Below, piece after piece: positions 24,431 to 32,017 of a stretch of DNA of 45,256 bases. Numbering within the stretch: the first letter of the stretch is position 1; the number at the start of each line of letters is the position of its first letter. Position numbers and translations under genes: made by a program. The notes beneath the pieces are model-generated. The model worked only from the letters and a program-made list of their open reading frames with translations, was not told where the DNA came from and did not search any database. The stretch is from an uncultured Clostridia bacterium (GTDB taxonomy: Bacteria > Bacillota > Clostridia > Christensenellales > Borkfalkiaceae), in the NCBI GenBank assembly GCA_947625595.1, contig CANQOX010000005.1, forward strand, positions 1 through 45,256, in the 5' to 3' direction.

Positions 24431-25201
24431 ATGAAACTTACAGCAGATTACCATATGCACACGCCGTATTCGGATGCAAAGAGCACGGTGATGGAAAATG
24501 CCCTGCGGGCGAAGGAGCTCGGCCTTGAGGCCATCGGGATCACCGATCACGGCTTCTCGCACGTCATGTTCGGCGTCAGGCGGAAGGACGTGCCCAAGAT
24601 CGTCGCCGAATGCCACGAAGCCGAGAGAGTGACGGGCGTCCGCGTCCTCATCGGGATGGAGTGCAACGTCCGCGGCGTCTCGGGCCTCACCTGCTTCAGG
24701 GAGGAGGACTATGAGACTTTTGAGCTCTTTCTTGCGGGCATTCACGTCATGGCAAGCTACGAGACATGGAGCGATTACAGGCTCGGATGGGAGAGCTGGT
24801 GGAGGACTTTGCTCCATCTCAAACCCTCCCGCAGTCTCGTCAAGGACACGACGCAGGCCTTCATCAATACCATCAAGCGCAACCCCGTGGACGTCATCAC
24901 CCACCTCAACTACCAGTGCTTTGCGGACGTTACGGAGGTCGCCAAATGTTGCAGGGACTACGGGACGTACCTCGAGATCAGTTCCAAAAAACAGCACATG
25001 ACCGACGAAGAACTCGACAAAGCCGTCCAGACAGGCGTGCGGTTCGTCGTCAATTCGGACGCCCACCACACTGACAGGATCGGCGACGTCCTCCTCGCCG
25101 AGGAACAGATCCTTCGGGTTGGGGTCCCGCTCGACAGGATCGACAACATCGACGGAAGACTTCCGACTTTCCGCTTCGCAGAGTACAAAAAGCATCTTTG
25201 A
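24431..25201 (+). CDS. PHP-domain phosphoesterase (YcdX/HisK-like)
   Basis: 256 residues. The PHP fold is clear: DYHMHTPYSDAKS (two metal-binding His and an Asp), GITDHGFSH, GMECNV (Glu/Cys position), and VNSDAHHTDRIG near the C-terminus. Such proteins bind three metal ions and cleave phosphoesters; the substrate is unknown (YcdX-type phosphatase or histidinol-phosphatase-like). No histidine biosynthesis gene is nearby. It sits between murB and whiA, 24 and 3 bases from them, where many Clostridia carry rapZ and yvcK. Confidence 0.87.
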   Translation: MKLTADYHMHTPYSDAKSTVMENALRAKELGLEAIGITDHGFSHVMFGVRRKDVPKIVAECHEAERVTGVRVLIGMECNVRGVSGLTCFREEDYETFELFLAGIHVMASYETWSDYRLGWESWWRTLLHLKPSRSLVKDTTQAFINTIKRNPVDVITHLNYQCFADVTEVAKCCRDYGTYLEISSKKQHMTDEELDKAVQTGVRFVVNSDAHHTDRIGDVLLAEEQILRVGVPLDRIDNIDGRLPTFRFAEYKKHL

Positions 25202-25204
25202 ACC

Positions 25205-26086
25205 ATGAGCTTTACCACCGACATCAAGCGGGAGCTGACCAAGACGGCTCCCGAAACGAGGGAGGCGCGTCTCGCACTCCTGCAGGCCGTCTTTCGCACG
25301 AGCGGCGTGAGGACGGCGGACGGCTTTGCCTTCATTAGTGAAAATGAGACCGCCACCGCCTATGTCATCGGCATCGCCGAGCAGTGCTTCGGCGTCCGCA
25401 TGACCCTGACCGAGGCCGTGCGCGACCCCAAACACGGACGGGACAAGCTGACCTTTTCCTACACGGGGCCCGATGCAGTGCCGAGAATGCGGGAGATCCT
25501 TTCGCAGGACATCGACACAGAGGACTGTTCGCTCGCCTTCCTGAAGGGGGCCTTTCTCGGGGGCGGGAGCTGTATGTTGCCGCGCGGCGAAAACAGGACA
25601 GGCTACCATCTCGAGGTCGTCTTCTCGGAGAGGACGGACGCCGAACTTTTCACCGAGGTCCTCGACGGCTCGCACCTCCTCGGTTCGCTTTTAGAGCGCG
25701 GCGAGAGGTACGTTGTATATTGTAAGAGCAGAGAGGGCATCGGGGACTATCTCTCCGTGCTCGGCGCAGAGGGGTGTTTGCGGGCATTTGAGCGCACGGT
25801 CGCCGCACGCGACGAGAGCAACAACCGCAACCGCCTCGAGAACTGCGTCGCGGGCAACGTTGACCGCTCCGTCTCAGCGAGCGCAAGGCAGATCCGCTAC
25901 CTCGAGGCGCTCGGGCGGACGGGGGCGCTTGCGACCCTTCCCGAGCCGCTTCGGCTGACCGCCGAGGCCCGCATTCAGAATCCCACGCTCACCTATTCGG
26001 AGCTTGCAAAGCTGCTCGGCATTTCAAAGAGCTGTCTGCAACATCGTTTGAAAAAAATCATGTCTTATCAAGGAGAACGCCCGTGA
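25205..26086 (+). CDS. whiA: DNA-binding protein WhiA
   Basis: 293 residues. N-terminal WhiA_N domain from MSFTTDIKRELTK, a LAGLIDADG-like segment (AFLKGAFLGGGS; the endonuclease acidic pair is absent, as in the family), then a C-terminal sigma-4-like helix-turn-helix (LTYSELAKLLGISKSCLQHRLKKI). WhiA is widely conserved in Gram-positive bacteria and linked to division, chromosome segregation and, in actinomycetes, sporulation. It starts 3 bases after the PHP gene and its stop overlaps the dnaE start by 4 bases. Confidence 0.95.
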   Translation: MSFTTDIKRELTKTAPETREARLALLQAVFRTSGVRTADGFAFISENETATAYVIGIAEQCFGVRMTLTEAVRDPKHGRDKLTFSYTGPDAVPRMREILSQDIDTEDCSLAFLKGAFLGGGSCMLPRGENRTGYHLEVVFSERTDAELFTEVLDGSHLLGSLLERGERYVVYCKSREGIGDYLSVLGAEGCLRAFERTVAARDESNNRNRLENCVAGNVDRSVSASARQIRYLEALGRTGALATLPEPLRLTAEARIQNPTLTYSELAKLLGISKSCLQHRLKKIMSYQGERP

Positions 26087-29000
26087 CGGATTTCGTACAT
26101 CTTCATCTTCATACCGAATATAGCCTGCTCGACGGGGCAGTGAAGGTTGACGATCTTGTCCGTCACTGCAAGGATCAGCACATCGACACCGTGGCCGTGA
26201 CCGACCACGGCAACATGTACTGTTCGCTCAAATTTGCCGAGAAATGCAAGAAAAACGGCATCAAGGCGATCATCGGGTGTGAATTTTACGTCGTGGACGA
26301 CTACCGCGAGCACATCGACCAGAGGGCGGACCACCTCATTCTCCTTGCCAAAAATAAGGCGGGGTACATCAACCTCGTCCAGCTCGATTCGCTCGCCTTC
26401 GTGGACGGCTATTACTACCGCCCGCGCATCGATTACAAGGTCCTGAAGGAGCACACCGAGGGCGTCATCTGCCTCTCGGCCTGTCTTGCGGGACGCATTC
26501 CGCGTTTGCTACTGGGGGGGGAGTATGAGAAGGCGAAGGAGTTCGCGCTCTACCTTCAGAGCCTGTTCGGGGACGATTTCTACATCGAAATTCAGGATCA
26601 CGGTATTCCCGAGCAGAAACAGATCCTTCCCGACCTCATCCGCCTCGCGCGGGAGATCGGCGCACAGCTCGTCGCGACCAACGACGTCCACTATCTCAAA
26701 AAGGACGACTGGGAGATGCAGGATGTCCTGATGTGCATTCAGACGAAGCGAACGCTCGACGACCCGACCCGCATGAAGATGCAGACGCACGAATTTTACA
26801 TGAAATCGGGCGACGAGATGGCCGCGCTCTTTCCTGACCTGCCCGAGGCCATTTCCAATACCCGCGCCATCGCAGATAAAGTCTCCGACACTGATACGCC
26901 CTTTGACCTCAAGGAGGACGGCTCGCCCGTCTATGACAAATCTCTCATTCCGCTCTATACGGCCGACGACGGCACGCCTTCTCCCGAATATCTGACGAGG
27001 CTGACGTGGGAGGGTCTTCCGAAGCGTTATCCCGACCTCACCGAGGAGATCAAAAAGAGGGCCGAGTACGAGCTCTCTGTCATCATCAAGATGGGCTTTG
27101 CCGACTATTTCCTCATCGTCTGGGACTATATCAACTGGTCAAAATCGCACGACATTCCCGTCGGACCGGGGAGGGGGTCGGGCGTCGGAAGCATCGTCGC
27201 CTACGCCATCGGCATCACCAACGTCGATCCGCTCCGCTATGACCTCCTCTTCGAGCGGTTCCTCAATCCCGACCGCGTCTCCATGCCCGACTTTGATGTG
27301 GACTTCTGCACAGAGCGGCGGGGGGAGACCATTGAATATGTGCGCAAGCGTTACCGCCCCGAGAACGTCGCGCAGATCGTCACGTTTGGTACCCTTGCCT
27401 CCCGCGCCGTCATCAAGGACGTGGGGCGGGTCATGCGCGTACCCTATTCCGAGACCGACCGCGTCACCAAACTCATGGACGGCAAATCGACCATCCGCGA
27501 GCTCCTCGGCCTCGACATCGAAGGCCGCAGAAAGAAAGCGGCCGATGCAGAACGCGCGCTTGAGGAGGCGAAGGGTGTTCCCGCGGAGACCGATGAGGAG
27601 AAGATGAAGCTCGCCGACCTCGAGGGCAAACTCGACGAGGCGCGGAAGAAAGTTTCCGAGCTTGAGGGCAAGCGGAACAGCGAATTCATCGAGATCTACC
27701 AGTCCGATGAGACGCTGAAACGGGTCATCGACATGGGGCTAAAGCTCGAGGGCATGCCCCGCAACACCTCCATGCACGCCGCGGGCGTCGTCATTTGCCG
27801 CAAGAAGATCGCCGACAATGTGCCGCTCTCCCGCAACGGCGAGGACATCACGACGCAATTTGACATGAAGGAAGTCGAGTCCATCGGCATGCTGAAGATG
27901 GACTTCCTCGCCCTCACGACGCTCACCGACATCAAGAAGACCCTCGACTATGTCTATGAGGACTATGGCGTGCGCGTCGAGTTCGATCAGGCCTGCGACG
28001 ATCAGGGCGCATACGATCTCATCGCCGAGGGCGACACGGACGCCGTCTTCCAGCTTGAGCAAGGGGGTATGAAGCGGTTCATGAAACAGCTTCGCCCGAC
28101 CTGTCTCGAGGATCTGATCGCAGGCATTTCCCTCTATCGCCCCGGGCCGATGGATTTCATTCCCGACTATCTCAAAAACAGGGCCGAGCCCGACAAGATC
28201 AGATACCTCACGCCCCTGCTCAAACCCATTCTCGAAAAGACGTACGGCGTCATCATCTATCAGGAACAGGTCATGCAGATCTTCCAGAACCTCGCGGGGT
28301 ATTCTCTGGGACAGGCTGACCTCGTCCGCCGCGCCATGGCGAAGAAGCACCTCAACGAGCTGATGGCGCAGAAGGAGAAGTTCATCTACGGCGACCTCGA
28401 CAAGGTCGTGGGGAAGGACAAGGACGGCAATCCCGTCTACGGCAATATCTCTGGCTGTCTTGCGCACGGCATTCCGCCCGAGGTCTCGGCCGAGCTCTTC
28501 TCGCAGATGGAGAGCTTCGCCTCCTACGCCTTCAACAAATCCCACGCCGCGGCCTATGCCGTCGTGACGTATGAGACGGCCTTTCTGAAAAAATACTATC
28601 CCAAGGAATTCCTCGCGGGCGTCCTGAACAACCGCATCTCCAAGATCGACGAGATCGCCAAGTATATCGTCTACATGAAGGAGAAGAACATCCGCATCCT
28701 TCCTCCCGACGTCAACCGCTCCAAGGCCTACTTTGCGGTGGAGGGGGACGGCATCCGCATCGGCCTCTGCGCCCTGCGTGGCGTCGGCATCGGCGCGATG
28801 GAGAACGTCGTCAGGGAGCGGCAGAAGAACGGCCCGTTCGCCGATTTTCCCGACTTCCTCATGCGCTGTACGGGGTTCATCAACAAGAAAATGGTCGAGG
28901 CGCTCATCTTGGGCGGCGCGTTTGACAGCATGGGACATCACCGTTCCCAGTACGCAGCCGTCTATGAGGACTTGATGCGCCGCATGCAGGCCCTTGAGAA

Positions 29001-29754
29001 GGAGAGGAGCGGCATGCAGATCTCCCTCTTCGGAAGCCTCATTCACGAGGAGGCGCCCAAGGCCGACTACCCGAACATTCCCGAGTGGGAGAAGGAGGAA
29101 CTTCTCTCAAAAGAGAAATCCATCCTCGGCGTGTACGTCAGCGGGCACCCCTTCGAGAAGTACGCCCACAAGTTCCGCGACTGCACCTTCAATACGGGCA
29201 TGCTCATGGACTTTGAGGAGGACGAGGAGACTCACGACAGGACGTACAACCTCGTCAAGGCGGGCGATCCCGTCATGATGGGGGGGATCATCTCCGCCGT
29301 CAAGAAGATCAGCACAAAATCGGGCGGATTCATGGCCTTTGTCACGGTGGAGGACCTGTACGGAAGCGTCGAATGCCTCGCCTTCCCCAAAATTTACGAC
29401 AGGACGCGCTCGGTCATCAAGCAGGACACAGTCGTCCGCATCAGGGGAAAGATCGACCTTCCCGCCGAGAAGGCGCCCGTCATCATCGTAGACACCATCG
29501 AAGCCCTTCAGCCCGACGACGTCAAGCCCGAGCCCGCGCAGGATCCCGCCGAGCAGGTCCTTTGGCTGGACGCGCGGACCCTCCCCGAGGAGGACTTTGA
29601 GGAGCTCATCGACGCCCTCGAGGGCTATCAGGGCGGGACGAAGGTCAAAATTTTACATAATAACAAGCGGTTTGAATACAGCGTGCGGCTCTCCCGCGCC
29701 CTTCTCGCGGAGGTCAGAATGTACCTGCCCGACCCCTGTATTAAAATTGTTTGA
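26083..29754 (+). CDS. dnaE: DNA polymerase III alpha subunit, DnaE type
   Basis: 1223 residues. N-terminal PHP domain (HLHLHTEYSLLDG), polymerase core with catalytic D403 and D405 in MPDFDVDF after GPGRGSGVGSIVAYA, then a helix-hairpin-helix and an OB fold near 1000-1100 (GGIISAVKKISTK). Residues about 479-535 are a charged coiled-coil insertion in the palm/thumb region (ERALEEAK...KLADLEGKLDEARKKVSELE style), which makes it longer than the usual 1100-1160. The start is GTG at 26083, inside the whiA stop (GTGA), with AAGGAG upstream. In Firmicutes a second polymerase, PolC, is usual; it is not in this window. Confidence 0.95.
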   Translation: MTDFVHLHLHTEYSLLDGAVKVDDLVRHCKDQHIDTVAVTDHGNMYCSLKFAEKCKKNGIKAIIGCEFYVVDDYREHIDQRADHLILLAKNKAGYINLVQLDSLAFVDGYYYRPRIDYKVLKEHTEGVICLSACLAGRIPRLLLGGEYEKAKEFALYLQSLFGDDFYIEIQDHGIPEQKQILPDLIRLAREIGAQLVATNDVHYLKKDDWEMQDVLMCIQTKRTLDDPTRMKMQTHEFYMKSGDEMAALFPDLPEAISNTRAIADKVSDTDTPFDLKEDGSPVYDKSLIPLYTADDGTPSPEYLTRLTWEGLPKRYPDLTEEIKKRAEYELSVIIKMGFADYFLIVWDYINWSKSHDIPVGPGRGSGVGSIVAYAIGITNVDPLRYDLLFERFLNPDRVSMPDFDVDFCTERRGETIEYVRKRYRPENVAQIVTFGTLASRAVIKDVGRVMRVPYSETDRVTKLMDGKSTIRELLGLDIEGRRKKAADAERALEEAKGVPAETDEEKMKLADLEGKLDEARKKVSELEGKRNSEFIEIYQSDETLKRVIDMGLKLEGMPRNTSMHAAGVVICRKKIADNVPLSRNGEDITTQFDMKEVESIGMLKMDFLALTTLTDIKKTLDYVYEDYGVRVEFDQACDDQGAYDLIAEGDTDAVFQLEQGGMKRFMKQLRPTCLEDLIAGISLYRPGPMDFIPDYLKNRAEPDKIRYLTPLLKPILEKTYGVIIYQEQVMQIFQNLAGYSLGQADLVRRAMAKKHLNELMAQKEKFIYGDLDKVVGKDKDGNPVYGNISGCLAHGIPPEVSAELFSQMESFASYAFNKSHAAAYAVVTYETAFLKKYYPKEFLAGVLNNRISKIDEIAKYIVYMKEKNIRILPPDVNRSKAYFAVEGDGIRIGLCALRGVGIGAMENVVRERQKNGPFADFPDFLMRCTGFINKKMVEALILGGAFDSMGHHRSQYAAVYEDLMRRMQALEKERSGMQISLFGSLIHEEAPKADYPNIPEWEKEELLSKEKSILGVYVSGHPFEKYAHKFRDCTFNTGMLMDFEEDEETHDRTYNLVKAGDPVMMGGIISAVKKISTKSGGFMAFVTVEDLYGSVECLAFPKIYDRTRSVIKQDTVVRIRGKIDLPAEKAPVIIVDTIEALQPDDVKPEPAQDPAEQVLWLDARTLPEEDFEELIDALEGYQGGTKVKILHNNKRFEYSVRLSRALLAEVRMYLPDPCIKIV

Positions 29755-29798
29755 AAAACGGAAAAAAGATTTTCTGAAACCCCTTTCTTTTTTGAAAA

Positions 29799-29812
29799 GT
29801 GTGTGTTATAAT
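29799..29812 (+). promoter_or_regulatory. Extended -10 promoter of pfkA
   Basis: TGTTATAAT (29804-29812) is an extended -10 box; the -35 position (29784-29789, TTTCTT) is weak. Confidence 0.6.
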
Positions 29813-29834
29813 AGGGGCGAGCACGGAGGTTGAT

Positions 29835-30797
29835 ATGAAAAGGATCGGTTTACTCACGAGCGGCGGCGACGCGCCCGGCATGAATGCGGCGATCCGTGCG
29901 GTCGTCCGCACGGCCATCTATTTCGGAATGGAGGTCTACGGCATCGAACGCGGCTATGCGGGTCTCATTGACGACACCATGCGCCAGATGGAGATGCGCT
30001 CCGTTTCGGATATCGTCCAGCGCGGCGGCACCATTTTGAGGACGGCAAGATGCCTTGAAATGCTCACCGTCGAGGGACAGAAACAGGCTGTCGCGACCCT
30101 TGAGAAGCATGGGATCGAAGGTCTCGTCGTCATCGGCGGCGACGGAAGTTTCCGCGGGGCGAAGTGCCTCACCGAGGACTACGGCATTCCGACCATCGGG
30201 ATCCCGGGGACGATCGACAACGACCTGCAGTACACCGATTACACGCTCGGCTTCGATACGGCGGTCAATACCTGCCTCGAAGTCATCAATAAACTTCGCG
30301 ACACGATGAATTCGCACGAGCGCATCTCCGTCGTCGAAGTCATGGGTCGGCATTGCGGTGACATCGCCCTGTATGCGGGCATCACCTCGGGCGCCGAGAT
30401 CATCGTCGTTCCCGAGATCGCCTACGACCTCGAGGACATCGTCATGCGCATCAACCGTTCCCGTGCAAACGGCAAACATTCCAACATCATCGTCGTCGCA
30501 GAGGGGGCCGTGACGGCTGACGCCTTTGCGAAGAAATTGCAGGAGATCACGACCTACTCCGTCCGTGCTACGACGATCGGTCACATTCAGCGCGGCGGTT
30601 CGCCCTCCATGGCGGACAGAATGCTCGCGGCGCAGTTCGGCAACAAGGCTGTCCGTCTTCTCAAGGACGGCATCGGCAACCGCGTCGTCGGCATTCACAG
30701 GAACGAGATCGTAGATATGGACATCATCGAAGCCGTCTCCATGAAGAAGAAGTTCAACTATGAGCTCTATGAGACGCTTCAGATGATCTCAATGTAA
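29835..30797 (+). CDS. pfkA: ATP-dependent 6-phosphofructokinase
   Basis: 320 residues, the standard bacterial length. Motifs: LTSGGDAPGMNAAIR, GGDGSFRGA, the catalytic PGTIDNDL and EVMGRHCGDIA. The Gly before TIDND (not Lys) and Gly in GGDGS point to ATP rather than pyrophosphate as donor. Commits fructose 6-phosphate to glycolysis. ACGGAGGT precedes the ATG at 29835 by 4 bases; an in-frame start at 29799 would overlap the promoter. The next gene encodes a second sugar-phosphate kinase. Confidence 0.95.
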   Translation: MKRIGLLTSGGDAPGMNAAIRAVVRTAIYFGMEVYGIERGYAGLIDDTMRQMEMRSVSDIVQRGGTILRTARCLEMLTVEGQKQAVATLEKHGIEGLVVIGGDGSFRGAKCLTEDYGIPTIGIPGTIDNDLQYTDYTLGFDTAVNTCLEVINKLRDTMNSHERISVVEVMGRHCGDIALYAGITSGAEIIVVPEIAYDLEDIVMRINRSRANGKHSNIIVVAEGAVTADAFAKKLQEITTYSVRATTIGHIQRGGSPSMADRMLAAQFGNKAVRLLKDGIGNRVVGIHRNEIVDMDIIEAVSMKKKFNYELYETLQMISM

Positions 30798-30844
30798 AAT
30801 AGGGGAGGCGTTCCCCCGCAGGGGTTCGCCGCAAGGGGGGAAGA

Positions 30845-31768
30845 ATGATTTTAACGGTCTGCATGAGTCCGAGCGTGGACGTCACCATCGAGCTCGACTC
30901 GCTCAACGTCGGCAAGGTCAACATGGTCAAGTCCAAGACGCTTTCCTTTACGGGGAAGGCGCTCAACGTTGCCATCGGCGTGGCGAGATTGGGCGGGGAG
31001 GCGCACGCGACGGGCTTCATGTACAATGAGAACGGCCAGATGTTCATCGATGCGCTCGACCGCGAGGGCGTCAGGTTCACCTTCGTCTGGAACAGCGGCA
31101 GGGTCCGCGAAAACTACAAGTGCATCGACAAGCGTTCCATGCTCACCGAGATCAACGATGTCGGCGGACAGGTGGAGGGGGAGAAGCTCGTGGAGCTTCT
31201 GCATATGATCCAGACCTCGTCGGCCTCCGCGGACGTCACTGTCATCTCGGGCAGTCTGCCCCGCGGCGTCGGCGACAGCTACTACCGCGACCTCTTCCGC
31301 TCGGTCGACCCGCGTTCGCTCCGCATCGTCGACACGGAGGGGGAGAGACTGCTTGCCGCGCTTGAGGCGGGCGTCGATCTCGTCAAGCCCAACCTCGAGG
31401 AACTTGAGAACACCCTCGGCCGCAAGCTGAAGAACAGGACGGAGATGCTTTCGGGCTGTCATGAGCTCCTTGACAGGGGCGCGAAGTGCGTCCTTCTCTC
31501 CCTCGGCGGCAACGGGGCAATTCTGACGAACGGCACGAAGAACTATTTCTGCAAGAGCATCAATGTTGCGGTCAATTCCACCGTCGGGGCGGGCGATGCG
31601 ATGGTCGCCGCCGTGGCGAACATGATGCAGCAGGGCGCCGATCTTCCCGACATTCTCCGCGCGGGCATCGCGGCGGGGACGGCGGCAGTCACGACGTTCG
31701 GCACGATCTCCTTCGCCCGCGAAAAGTACGAGGAGATCCTCGGAAACCTCAAAGTCACCGAGTTCTGA
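30845..31768 (+). CDS. PfkB-family sugar-phosphate kinase (FruK/LacC-like)
   Basis: 307 residues of the ribokinase superfamily, 1-phosphofructokinase/tagatose-6-phosphate kinase branch: opening ILTVCMSPSVDVTIEL, GKALNVAIGVARLGG (GKxxNVA), and the anion-hole motif STVGAGDAMVAAV with the catalytic Asp. It phosphorylates fructose 1-phosphate or a related sugar phosphate. No fruR or PTS gene is adjacent, so the exact substrate is open. GGGGGGAAG precedes the ATG. The 47-base gap to pfkA has C/G-rich hairpins and no promoter, so pfkA and this gene are likely co-transcribed. Confidence 0.88.
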   Translation: MILTVCMSPSVDVTIELDSLNVGKVNMVKSKTLSFTGKALNVAIGVARLGGEAHATGFMYNENGQMFIDALDREGVRFTFVWNSGRVRENYKCIDKRSMLTEINDVGGQVEGEKLVELLHMIQTSSASADVTVISGSLPRGVGDSYYRDLFRSVDPRSLRIVDTEGERLLAALEAGVDLVKPNLEELENTLGRKLKNRTEMLSGCHELLDRGAKCVLLSLGGNGAILTNGTKNYFCKSINVAVNSTVGAGDAMVAAVANMMQQGADLPDILRAGIAAGTAAVTTFGTISFAREKYEEILGNLKVTEF

Positions 31769-31860
31769 TCTCCCTTTCGGGGCGCGCGGAAAGTCGGTCT
31801 TAAGTGTGTAACATTTGCGCCCTGTGTTTCACCGAGGAATTCCTTTATATTTTCTTATAA

Positions 31861-31907
31861 CCACAAGATGTTGTGATTGAAATAAAAATTTTGTCAAAAT
31901 ATTGTGG
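31861..31907 (+). promoter_or_regulatory. Tandem NrdR-like boxes upstream of nrdD
   Basis: CCACAAGATGTTGTGA (31861-31876) and TGTCAAAATATTGTGG (31892-31907). Their TTGTG halves are exactly 31 bp apart, three helical turns, the usual geometry for paired NrdR boxes (consensus near ACACWATATNTTGTGT). The first matches about 13 of 16 positions, the second about 11. Confidence 0.65.
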
Positions 31908-31915
31908 CTAAATGC

Positions 31916-31944
31916 TTGACTTTTCTCAATATATGTTGTATGAT
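31916..31944 (+). promoter_or_regulatory. Promoter of nrdDG
   Basis: TTGACT (31916-31921), 17-bp spacer, TATGAT (31939-31944), 8 bases after the second NrdR-like box. Confidence 0.85.
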
Positions 31945-31947
31945 AAT

Positions 31948-31973
31948 AGCGTTCCCTTCGGGGAACGCTTTTT
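31948..31973 (+). terminator. Terminator-like hairpin at the start of the nrdD leader
   Basis: AGCGTTCCC (31948-31956), TTCG tetraloop, GGGAACGCT (31961-31969), then T to 31973. It begins at the predicted transcription start, so it could end read-through from upstream, or cap the 5' end of the nrdD mRNA. Confidence 0.65.
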
Positions 31974-32017
31974 CACCCTTTGGGGCATTGATAAGGGCAT
32001 TTGCAAGAGGAGAAATT

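Noticed and set aside
30798-30844. Terminator between pfkA and the pfkB-type gene
   Set aside because: C/G-rich hairpins are present but no T run follows, so read-through is more likely.
31904-32017. N-terminal extension of NrdD by 38 residues
   Set aside because: It would be encoded upstream of and through the promoter; the ATP-cone begins at 32018 with a Shine-Dalgarno.
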